A DNA stretch of 50,588 bases, taken from Lachnospiraceae bacterium YSD2013. Lineage in GTDB: Bacteria > Bacillota > Clostridia > Lachnospirales > Lachnospiraceae. Both the position numbers and the translations under genes were made by a program. The notes below the pieces were generated by a model. The model saw nothing but the letters and a program-made list of their open reading frames with translations. It ran no database searches and was not told where the DNA came from. The stretch lies in contig FMTX01000026.1 of NCBI GenBank assembly GCA_900100895.1, forward strand, positions 1-50,588. The letters are read 5' to 3'. Below, piece by piece: positions 17,514-24,676 of the stretch. The first letter of the stretch is position 1; the number at the start of each line of letters is the position of its first letter.

Positions 17514-18455
17514 ATGTACAATTACAGAATGTATGGTATGCGAATAGTATCGGACAGAGAGATTTTTCAGCTTCTTACCGAAGACCGAGCTCTTGAGCTT
17601 GACGCGGCGGAAGGAGCACAGAATTCGGATCTTCCTGTTGTTTATATTAAAAAAGGCGTAACCGATGAAATGAAGACACGCGATAAGGACGGAACGAAGT
17701 GGGGTATCGATTCCACCGACAGCTGGATATCAAATAAGACCGCGTGGATTAACGTTCTGAACGGTGACCATATATGCTATGAGGTTAAGCCTGAGGGTGA
17801 GGATTCCAAGCTTAACTCATATCTACTCGGTTTTGGCATGGCACTTATCGCATTGCAAAAGAAAATACTTCCCATACATTCAAGCGGAATCATGAAAGGT
17901 AACAATGCAATCTTGATTTCGGGTGACAGCGGTGCGGGCAAGTCTTCTTTGACTGCGGCATATATAGAGAACGGCTTTGATCTAATGGCTGATGACGTTA
18001 CCTACATTAAGAAGGGCGAGGACAATATGCCCTTTGTATATCCTGCTTTTCCTTACCAGAAGCTTTGCAGGAACGAAGTCGAGAAACGTCACCAAGGCGA
18101 GGAAGGTCTGGTATATATTGGCGAGGAAAAGGACAAGTTCCTGGTTCCCTGGAGGGGTAATTACACGGCCGGCTCGAGACGGCTTAAGGCAATTATTTAT
18201 ATGTCCAAGTATCAGGGCGATGAATTGCTTATCGAAGAAATAAAAGGCTTTGAAAAGTATCTGGTATTATCCAAGGCCTTATTTATGATTGCGCTCATAG
18301 GTGAAAAAGCCTATCAGAAAGAAATCGGCGAGAACGTAATGTGGCTTGCTTCCAAGATTCCGGTTATCGGAGTATTAAGACCCGACGGTAAGGATACTCT
18401 TGCGGAGATTACCGAGAAAACAACGCAGATGATTGACCGATATCTTGTAAAATAG
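17514..18455 (+). CDS. HPr-kinase-related protein (lasso-type peptide kinase)
   Basis: This 313-residue protein has a C-terminal HprK-like core: His122 (PIHSSG), P-loop GDSGAGKSS (137-145) and an acidic pair Asp160-Asp161 in LMADDV. The N-terminal half (MYNYRMYGMRI start) is not the HprK N-domain but recurs in the kinase at 24649 (MYKYRIYGMTF). In paeninodin-type clusters such kinases phosphorylate the C-terminal Ser of the precursor; both precursors here have Ser near the C-terminus. It diverges from the B2-B1 operon across a palindrome. RBS AAAGGAA is at 17497-17503. Its substrate could also be a sugar or HPr itself, though it lacks the full HPr kinase architecture. Confidence 0.8.
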   Translation: MYNYRMYGMRIVSDREIFQLLTEDRALELDAAEGAQNSDLPVVYIKKGVTDEMKTRDKDGTKWGIDSTDSWISNKTAWINVLNGDHICYEVKPEGEDSKLNSYLLGFGMALIALQKKILPIHSSGIMKGNNAILISGDSGAGKSSLTAAYIENGFDLMADDVTYIKKGEDNMPFVYPAFPYQKLCRNEVEKRHQGEEGLVYIGEEKDKFLVPWRGNYTAGSRRLKAIIYMSKYQGDELLIEEIKGFEKYLVLSKALFMIALIGEKAYQKEIGENVMWLASKIPVIGVLRPDGKDTLAEITEKTTQMIDRYLVK

Positions 18456-18476
18456 TGTTGTTTTTTTGTGTGTAAT

Positions 18477-18525
18477 AAATCATTAATTCTACAGAAACAA
18501 ATCATTAATGGAGTCTCTGTAGAAT
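18477..18525. repeat. 11-bp direct repeat and nested 10-bp inverted repeat
   Basis: AAATCATTAAT occurs at 18477-18487 and again at 18499-18509, exactly 22 bp apart. ATTCTACAGA (18486-18495) is the reverse complement of TCTGTAGAAT (18516-18525). No T tract follows. The stretch from 18456 to 18640 holds no gene; these repeats are its only clear structure. Confidence 0.5.
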
Positions 18526-18651
18526 ATGCCTGTGTAAGGTCGATGAGGCACATAGAATTATTCAAAGAGCGTTGATTATTAGAAAAATTTAACAAATCTT
18601 TCAAAAGTGTATGAAATTTTGAAATTAATCAACAAATTTTGTATAATTTCA

Positions 18652-18681
18652 TTGACAGAGTTTACATAAGTGTGGTAATGT
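18652..18681 (+). promoter_or_regulatory. Possible promoter of riboswitch 2 transcript
   Basis: A perfect -35 TTGACA (18652-18657) is followed after 18 bases by a weak -10 TAATGT (18676-18681). An alternative is TTTACA (18661-18666) with TAGAGT (18684-18689) at 17 bases. Either would start the RNA close to the aptamer. Confidence 0.4.
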
Positions 18682-18689
18682 AATAGAGT

Positions 18690-18775
18690 CAACCGAAACG
18701 GCAAACTCATTGAAAAGTGAGGACGCAAAACCGAGGGCCTAAAGCGTGACGCTATGGCAGCCTGGTTTCCGAAGT
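18690..18775 (+). promoter_or_regulatory. Cyclic-di-GMP-I (GEMM-I) riboswitch, second copy
   Basis: It has the same element order as the copy at 12171: GGCAAACTC, stem CTCATT/AGTGAG with GAAA loop, GGACGCAAA, GGGCCTAA, a variable stem GCGTGACGC, GGCAGCC (18756-18762) and GGTTTCCG. A strong terminator follows 14 bases downstream and the coding start lies at 18869. It should control the secreted protein with SPGQWGR repeats and a transglutaminase domain. Confidence 0.92.
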
Positions 18776-18788
18776 GTGTTTTTAGCGG

Positions 18789-18822
18789 AACTTGCCGAAG
18801 TGGAGAATAGGCAAGTTTTTTT
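18789..18822 (+). terminator. Riboswitch 2 expression-platform terminator
   Basis: AACTTGCC (18789-18796) pairs with GGCAAGTT (18810-18817), followed by a run of T. TTGCCG at 18792-18797 could instead pair with CGGCAA at 18699-18704 in the aptamer, which would give a switchable structure. Confidence 0.8.
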
Positions 18823-18868
18823 ATTTTAAACTCACTTCAGGATTTTTTTCAATTTAGGAGGCGGAGTA

Positions 18869-20818
18869 ATGAAAAAATCAAGAAGATGTGGGTTGGGCAC
18901 GACTGTATGTCGGGGTTTATTGTTTGTTTTGTTGGCAGTATGTCTTTATACTGCACCTAAGGCATATGCATTAGGCGGAGACCTTGCAGATGCTAATCTT
19001 AACACAGCTTCTGTTTGGACGTCGGGAAGCCTGGACGAAAAGACAGGAAATGAAATCGATTACTACAGAAGAACGCGTACGAAAGACACCTTTGCACTTG
19101 GATATGATAAGTACGAAGTGTCTATTACAAATAAGAACTTTTCTATTTGTGCTTTTTATTATGATTCCAATATGTCATTTTTGTCATATGAAGCCTTGTA
19201 TGACGGTTCAGTCATTAACAGAAGCGACAATGCCAAATATGTTAAATTCTACTACAGACACAACACATCCGAGAAGTCTATGTCTCCCGGACAGTGGGGC
19301 AGATATATAGGCTCATCTTTGGAAGTTTTCTTTAAGGCTGTTGTTCAGCATGAATCAAATGTCACGATTAGTGATGAGACTGTTGAAGTCGAGCAGTATG
19401 AATTATTTGACGATTTGCAGATATCTTCCTCTGCAGGATTGATGTCCGGAGATATTGATGTTAAAACCGGTGCAGTAGTTGAGAACAGAAGAAGAATGAT
19501 TACCAAGACACTTCTTCCTGTTTACGATCAGACATTGGAAATATCTATTAACAAAGCTGATTTCAAAGTTGGTGTTTACGAATATGATGGTAACGAGAAA
19601 TATATCAGAATGACTGTTGCTTCAGACGGAAGTGAAGTTGATGTAACTTCTGAGACCAGATACGTAAGATTTTGTTTGTACAGAACATATAGTGAGAAGA
19701 GTTTATCGCCCGGACAGTGGGGCAGAATATTCGGAGGTGGATTATCACTTTCTATTACTTCAGAAGTAGAAGAAGTTGAAAGCACAATCGATAATGATGT
19801 GTATGTAACCACACCTGCACCCGCTCCCAAGCCTGAACCTGTTCCTGAGCCTGAACCGGAACCCAAGCAGACCGCTACACCTCACGATGAACTTTACAAT
19901 GAGATGAAGCAGATGCTTGTTACAGGTGACAGATCTGTTCATGACATTTCGAAGTACGGAATGGATATATATGAAGTCAGAGCAATTGAAAAAGAACTCA
20001 GACAGGGTGAATGCTACTACTACTTTGCTAACTCCTGCGTGATGTTTTTAAGCAACTTTGGTCTTAAGAACAATACCTGCACTACCATGCAGTTTGAGGG
20101 AATGGATGCAGATTTCATTAACAGATACAACCGTATGATGAGTGCACTTAATGAGATTAAGTCTATGACCACTTCTCAGATGACCGATCTCGATAAAGTT
20201 ATTCTTGTTCATGAGTATATTATTCAGCATGCATATTATGAGAAGACTTCTATAGCTCGTGGATGTACCGGTGGTATTCTCGGTGACGGACACGGATTGT
20301 GTGCAGGCTATGCAGATGCATTCAATGATGCTTTGAAGTATCTTGGAATAGAGGCAAGATATGTAAGCAGCAATGATATGAACCATGCATGGAGTCTTGT
20401 TAAGATTGATGGTCAGTATTACCATGTAGACTGTACTTGGGATAATACCACAGAAGAAGACAAGGGATATCTTGGTCATAATTATATCCTTGCAAGCGAT
20501 ACCAGATTTGCTAAGAGCATTCCCAGCAGACATTACAACTGGTCTGTTTCGGAAGAAGATGTTGCAGGCGGAGTAAAGGTGCCCGCTACCAGCACCAAGT
20601 TCGACAACTGGTTTGTACATGATGTTAAGGGCCTTATGGTCTATGCAAACGGCTATTGGTATTACGCAGACGGAAAGAACATTAAGAAGAGTGACGCTTA
20701 CGGAAATAGCATGAGTACTGTTTTGACAGAAGCAGCCAACGTTAGTATAATAGGTGTGTCTCAGGGAAAATTACAGTACAAGGTTAACGGAGTAGTTAAG
20801 TCAATAAGCGTTAAGTAA
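18869..20818 (+). CDS. Secreted protein: two SPGQWGR domains plus transglutaminase-like domain
   Basis: This 649-residue protein has a signal peptide (about 1-34, ending AYA-LG). Two tandem copies of an unnamed domain lie at about 45-158 and 185-298, each with W/S-SG-x-TG, a basic RRR/RRT turn and a closing EKS(M/L)SPGQWGR (139-145 and 280-286). A Pro/Glu linker (315-335) follows. Then comes a transglutaminase-like domain with Cys478 in HGLCAGYADAF, His506 in MNHAWSLV and Asp521 in YHVDCTWD. The C-terminal module (about 570-649) matches that of the protein at 12369. The start has GGAGG 8-13 bases upstream. The SPGQWGR domain may bind a glycan, since it is also found before the beta-helix in the protein at 38858; this is inference. 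Confidence 0.85.
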   Translation: MKKSRRCGLGTTVCRGLLFVLLAVCLYTAPKAYALGGDLADANLNTASVWTSGSLDEKTGNEIDYYRRTRTKDTFALGYDKYEVSITNKNFSICAFYYDSNMSFLSYEALYDGSVINRSDNAKYVKFYYRHNTSEKSMSPGQWGRYIGSSLEVFFKAVVQHESNVTISDETVEVEQYELFDDLQISSSAGLMSGDIDVKTGAVVENRRRMITKTLLPVYDQTLEISINKADFKVGVYEYDGNEKYIRMTVASDGSEVDVTSETRYVRFCLYRTYSEKSLSPGQWGRIFGGGLSLSITSEVEEVESTIDNDVYVTTPAPAPKPEPVPEPEPEPKQTATPHDELYNEMKQMLVTGDRSVHDISKYGMDIYEVRAIEKELRQGECYYYFANSCVMFLSNFGLKNNTCTTMQFEGMDADFINRYNRMMSALNEIKSMTTSQMTDLDKVILVHEYIIQHAYYEKTSIARGCTGGILGDGHGLCAGYADAFNDALKYLGIEARYVSSNDMNHAWSLVKIDGQYYHVDCTWDNTTEEDKGYLGHNYILASDTRFAKSIPSRHYNWSVSEEDVAGGVKVPATSTKFDNWFVHDVKGLMVYANGYWYYADGKNIKKSDAYGNSMSTVLTEAANVSIIGVSQGKLQYKVNGVVKSISVK

Positions 20819-20833
20819 GGATTTAAATAATCA

Positions 20834-20869
20834 GAGCCCGGGATTCTTATGAATCTCGGGCTTCTTTTT
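20834..20869 (+). terminator. Intrinsic terminator upstream of the cyclase gene
   Basis: A stem of about 12-13 bp (20834-20846 with 20851-20863, two G-U pairs), loop TTAT, then CTTTTT. The AGGAGG of the cyclase gene begins three bases after the T tract. Confidence 0.88.
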
Positions 20870-20883
20870 GAGGAGGAATTGCC

Positions 20884-22791
20884 ATGTCGGCCATATGGGG
20901 AGCCATAGATTTTTCGGGCAAAGAAATAACAGAGAAGATTAAAAGCGTTCTGAAGAATGCCTTTGATGAATGTGCGATAGATAAGACATCCGAAATCTCG
21001 AACAAAAATGTATATATGGGATGCGGACTCCAATTCTTTACTCCCGAGAGCAAACATGAAGAGCTTCCGACAAAAACGGATGGGATATACTATACAGCAG
21101 ATGCTGTACTGGATAACAGAGATGAGATGTGCGCCCGCCTTGGCATTACAAACACCCCGGAATTGGGAGATGCTGAAATCATCAGACAGTGTTTTGAACG
21201 TTTTGGCAAGGATTGTCTCAACGATTTGCTTGGCGCATATGTGTTTGTAAGGTTTGATGCTGCTAAGGGAACTGTGGATATTGTGGCAGATGCTGTGGGA
21301 AACAGGTACATTCAGTACTTTTGTGAAGACGATATCCTTTATTTTGCGTCGCTCAGAGCTCCTCTCGAGAGCCTTAAAAAGGAAGTAAGGCTTAATAAAA
21401 AATGGATTGCATATTATTACGGCGTCAATACCCTTGATACCTTCAATGACAGTGAGAGCACTATTATTGACGGAATATACAGAATTGCACCGGCGTCTCA
21501 TGTTGTAATTCAAAACGGTCGGGTAGCGGAGAAGAATGAATATTGGGATGTGACCAATATCAAACGTTGTCGCAGACACAAAAACGACAGTGACTACCGC
21601 AAGGAATTTGTGGATTTGTATCGGAAGTGTGTGAGCGATACTCTGCGAACAGAAGAAGAGGTCGCTATATTCCTAAGCGGCGGTTATGATTCTACATCTG
21701 TAGCCTGTCTGGCTGCGCCTATATTAAAAGAACGTGGCAAGAAGCTGTATTCTTTTACATCAGTACCAGAGTCGGACTATGTTTTTGACGGACCGGAGAC
21801 CAAAGAAGCCGATGAGTACGAAAGCGTAAAGAGAAATATGGAGTTCCTCGGAAACGTGGAATGCGACACTTTGAGCCTGAAAGGCGTAAATCTATGGGAC
21901 ATTAGGCATGAGTACAATAAGGTTGTCGAATTGCCTTACAAGTCTCCGGAGAATATGATCTGGCTGTATGAAGGCTACAAGAAAGCAAGAGAAAAGGGCG
22001 CGAGACTGATTCTTTCAGGAGCTTTCGGTAATGGAACCGTATCATATAATAATATTTTGCAATACCTTGTGTGGCTGGTTAAACACTTTAAGTTTAAAAA
22101 ATTTATAGAAGAAGTTAACGGATTTAACAGAAGGCTTGGCTCGAGCAGAAAGCAGATTATTAAGGCTACGCTTGACGGAGTTTTTAAACCTTCTTTACCA
22201 AGTACAATAAAGTTTGATGCTTATAAAGACTGTTACGCATACGAATCCTTCTTAAAAGAAAACGGAGCGATTGATGCGGTAAAAGAAAATGACATGATTA
22301 CACGAAAATCATATCATAATGCGGCTAAACACCAGGATATGTTTCTGCCGGCGATTAACTTCAGACATTACGGAGAGTTCCCGCTTAAGAATTCATTATA
22401 TACAGGTGTTTTTTTCCGTGATCCAACAAGAGATAAGAGAATGATTGAATATGTCAAATCGTTGCCCTTTGATCAGTTTACCCATAACGGTTATACCAGA
22501 AGATTGATAAGAGAATACATGGAAGATATTATGCCTCCGAAATTTTTTATCAGACATCCTTTTGGCGTGCAGAGTGCCGATATGAAGTATCGTTTTGAAA
22601 AATACGGAGATGCGGTATTGGAAGAATGGCGCAGAATAGTTTCAAAAACTGATGGAAAGGGAATTGTGGATACAGCGCGATTGCTTAAGGATATCGAGCG
22701 CAAAAATGTGAAAGACTTTGGATATGGTGATATCTTAAGATTGTTTTATACTATAAACGCACTTGAATATATAAGTAATTACGAATTGTAA
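20884..22791 (+). CDS. Asparagine-synthetase-like lasso cyclase (C protein)
   Basis: This 635-residue protein has an N-terminal glutamine-amidotransferase-2-like domain (about 1-200) and a C-terminal AsnB-like ATP domain with the pyrophosphate loop SGGYDSTS (265-272). Residue 2 is Ser, not the catalytic Cys of asparagine synthetase, so it should not use glutamine; lasso cyclases such as McjC likewise lack it. The family adenylates an Asp/Glu side chain and closes the ring onto the N-terminal amine. Two short leader-bearing precursors follow within 90 and 290 bases, which strongly supports this role. Its RBS AGGAGG follows a terminator directly, and no separate promoter was found. Confidence 0.85.
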   Translation: MSAIWGAIDFSGKEITEKIKSVLKNAFDECAIDKTSEISNKNVYMGCGLQFFTPESKHEELPTKTDGIYYTADAVLDNRDEMCARLGITNTPELGDAEIIRQCFERFGKDCLNDLLGAYVFVRFDAAKGTVDIVADAVGNRYIQYFCEDDILYFASLRAPLESLKKEVRLNKKWIAYYYGVNTLDTFNDSESTIIDGIYRIAPASHVVIQNGRVAEKNEYWDVTNIKRCRRHKNDSDYRKEFVDLYRKCVSDTLRTEEEVAIFLSGGYDSTSVACLAAPILKERGKKLYSFTSVPESDYVFDGPETKEADEYESVKRNMEFLGNVECDTLSLKGVNLWDIRHEYNKVVELPYKSPENMIWLYEGYKKAREKGARLILSGAFGNGTVSYNNILQYLVWLVKHFKFKKFIEEVNGFNRRLGSSRKQIIKATLDGVFKPSLPSTIKFDAYKDCYAYESFLKENGAIDAVKENDMITRKSYHNAAKHQDMFLPAINFRHYGEFPLKNSLYTGVFFRDPTRDKRMIEYVKSLPFDQFTHNGYTRRLIREYMEDIMPPKFFIRHPFGVQSADMKYRFEKYGDAVLEEWRRIVSKTDGKGIVDTARLLKDIERKNVKDFGYGDILRLFYTINALEYISNYEL

Positions 22792-22877
22792 CAGTTGTGT
22801 AAGAATCGTTTACATTATTCGAGCAAAATGTTTTACTTAATACAACAAAACAAACACCACATTTGGAGGATAGTACA

Positions 22878-23054
22878 ATGAAGAAATTTGAAGTAGCTGA
22901 ACTCGTAGTTTTAAACATTGCTGATACAGCTTTTGGTCCTGATGATCCCAATCACGTTGATGATTACAAGCACGCAGTAGAAGATCCGATTACTCACGAA
23001 GTTCTTGGTTATGAGGAAGAGTACGGCCAGGCACATTCCAGCAATCAGAACTAG
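22878..23054 (+). CDS. Short RiPP precursor A1 (lasso-like leader, TAFGP motif)
   Basis: This 58-residue peptide starts at the ATG at 22878 with GGAGG at 22864-22868. Residues 4-17 give F-x2-A-x-L-x2-L-x-I-x-D-T, the lasso-leader pattern. It then continues A-F-G-P (18-21). If the core begins at Gly20, Asp28 is position 9, giving a possible 9-residue ring; if it begins two residues after Thr17 (at Phe19), Asp28 is position 10. From my memory of paeninodin (TMAGP at the cut), the TxxGP spacing is similar. The tail is long and hydrophilic and ends AHSSNQN, with Ser as a possible kinase target. Paralogous to A2 over its full length. Confidence 0.8.
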   Translation: MKKFEVAELVVLNIADTAFGPDDPNHVDDYKHAVEDPITHEVLGYEEEYGQAHSSNQN

Positions 23055-23078
23055 TCTAAAGAGGAGGAGTAGAAAATT

Positions 23079-23249
23079 ATGAAGAAATTTGTTAATGCAG
23101 ACATCCAGGAAGTTGCAATCGAAGAGACCGCATTTGGCCCTTTAAACCCTGAAGATGTTGATGAAACCAAGTATGCAGTAACTGATGAAGAAGGTAACAT
23201 CATCGGTTACAGAGCTAAGTTCGGTAAGGCGGACGCTAGCAGACAGTAA
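23079..23249 (+). CDS. Short RiPP precursor A2 (paralogue of A1)
   Basis: This 56-residue peptide starts at the ATG at 23079 with GAGGAGG at 23061-23067. The leader is F-x2-A-x-I-x2-V-x-I-x-E-T (4-17), followed by AFGP (18-21). It keeps with A1 the TAFGP, the Val27-Asp28 pair, Lys31, AV (33-34), GY and a final S-x-Q, while residues between vary. A Gly20 start puts Asp28 at position 9, with Glu25 and Asp26 at positions 6 and 7 as alternatives. It is 24 bases after A1 and ends just before a terminator, so A1 and A2 are the last genes of the cyclase unit. Confidence 0.8.
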   Translation: MKKFVNADIQEVAIEETAFGPLNPEDVDETKYAVTDEEGNIIGYRAKFGKADASRQ

Positions 23250-23264
23250 TTATTGTTACAGAAG

Positions 23265-23292
23265 AGAGACCTTTTGAAGGTCTCTTTTTTTT
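23265..23292 (+). terminator. Intrinsic terminator of the precursor genes
   Basis: A perfect 7-bp stem AGAGACC/GGTCTCT (23265-23271 with 23279-23285), 7-base loop, then seven T. Confidence 0.9.
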
Positions 23293-23348
23293 GCTCAAAA
23301 AATCGTTAACAATAGCGGGGCTTCGGCTATTAAGAAGTGTTCATCAGA

Positions 23349-23377
23349 TTGAATTGGTATGCGAAATATGGTAAAAT
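23349..23377 (+). promoter_or_regulatory. Probable promoter of the Wzy/kinase/Wzz run
   Basis: TTGAAT (23349-23354) and TAAAAT (23372-23377) are separated by 17 bases, 37 bases before the GTG at 23414. Confidence 0.55.
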
Positions 23378-23413
23378 TAGAAGTCAAAGTGTATTCAAGA
23401 GCGGAGAATTTTC

Positions 23414-24676
23414 GTGAAGATTAAAATATATAAGAGACATATACTTTTTTCAATTGCATATGTTGTTACGCTTATGACATTGTTGCTCTATCAGATAAAT
23501 GAGTTGCCTATGGCGGAAACACTTAGGAAAGTAAAGTTTCCTTACGTTTTTTTCGTTTTTATACTGGTGCTATTTAATGCAAGGGTAAAACGAGGCACAA
23601 AGGCAGCAATGCTTGTAATAATGTTGTATTTAGTACATACATTACTCTTTGGTTCTGTCTTTGTTAATGATATAGCTGCCTTTGAAATAAACGAGAATGC
23701 GTTTCAAATGCGCTGGTTTTTACTGTTTGTGCTTGTCACATTTCTTTATGTTTCGCAGAATAATTTTTTCAAAGGCTTTATTACGTTAAGCTTCTTTACA
23801 TGCGGGCTACAGTTAATCATAGCGATGGCCAAGCATAGAGGTGATATAGTTAATCCTATTTGGGGATTGGTACATGCCTTCACGGCTACATTCAGAAACA
23901 GGAATGAGTTTGGATTTACACATGCCGGATATACGGCCAATGCCGCATTTTTGGTATTATCTCTTTCTCTTTTTTTCTTTGAAATATATCGAAAGACTGA
24001 TGAGATTAAAAAGCCTTGGTTTTGGATATCGTTCTTGACAATTGACGGCGTTGCGGGAATCGAGTTGATGTCGGCTGCGGAGCGGTCTGGTATTATCAGT
24101 ACTTTTATAGTTTTCTTTATCTATGCGGTATTTGTGTTTTTTCGTATTAGGATTGAGAAAAAAACTCTTTGGTTTGGAATTTTTATGGCAATACTTGTTG
24201 TGGTGGTGCTGGTAGCTACAGGCGTATTTGCCGATATATGGGGCAAATCAAACAGAGACCTTAATATTACAGTCAATTACCCTTTATTTAAGGCTTATGG
24301 AAGCCCATGGACCGGCTTGGGATTTATAGAGAATGCGGCTTTTCAGTCTGACAGATCGGTGTTTCCGATGGCAACCAGTTCGTTGGATATGTATTTTGTA
24401 TATATCTACTTTGCCACCGGATTGATAGGCTCGATAATGATTGGCTTGGCGTTATTGATAATACTAATAAAGTTGTTGGTTAATAAAAAGACAGATATGA
24501 ATATACTTGCGTTAGGATTTTATCTTGCAATGCTTTTCTTTGCATTTTGGCAGTGTAACTTGTTTACGCACAGGTATATTTCGTCCTATGTTATTTCGAC
24601 TATTTTTTTGTGTACTATGAGTAATGACTGTTGCATGGGGGATATCGAATGTACAAATACAGAATCTATGGGATGA
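23414..24676 (+). CDS. Wzy-like polysaccharide polymerase / O-antigen ligase-like membrane protein
   Basis: This 420-residue protein has about ten hydrophobic helices and one larger outer loop (about 275-320) holding GSPWTGLGFIENAAFQSDR, and an internal RNRNEFGFTHAGYTAN stretch; both fit Wzy/WaaL-type enzymes that join lipid-linked repeat units outside the membrane. Sequence conservation in this group is low, so assignment rests on topology and on the neighbouring Wzz and glycosyltransferases. The start is a GTG at 23414 with GGAGAA at 23403-23408. It overlaps the following kinase gene by 28 bases, implying coupled translation. Confidence 0.7.
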   Translation: MKIKIYKRHILFSIAYVVTLMTLLLYQINELPMAETLRKVKFPYVFFVFILVLFNARVKRGTKAAMLVIMLYLVHTLLFGSVFVNDIAAFEINENAFQMRWFLLFVLVTFLYVSQNNFFKGFITLSFFTCGLQLIIAMAKHRGDIVNPIWGLVHAFTATFRNRNEFGFTHAGYTANAAFLVLSLSLFFFEIYRKTDEIKKPWFWISFLTIDGVAGIELMSAAERSGIISTFIVFFIYAVFVFFRIRIEKKTLWFGIFMAILVVVVLVATGVFADIWGKSNRDLNITVNYPLFKAYGSPWTGLGFIENAAFQSDRSVFPMATSSLDMYFVYIYFATGLIGSIMIGLALLIILIKLLVNKKTDMNILALGFYLAMLFFAFWQCNLFTHRYISSYVISTIFLCTMSNDCCMGDIECTNTESMG

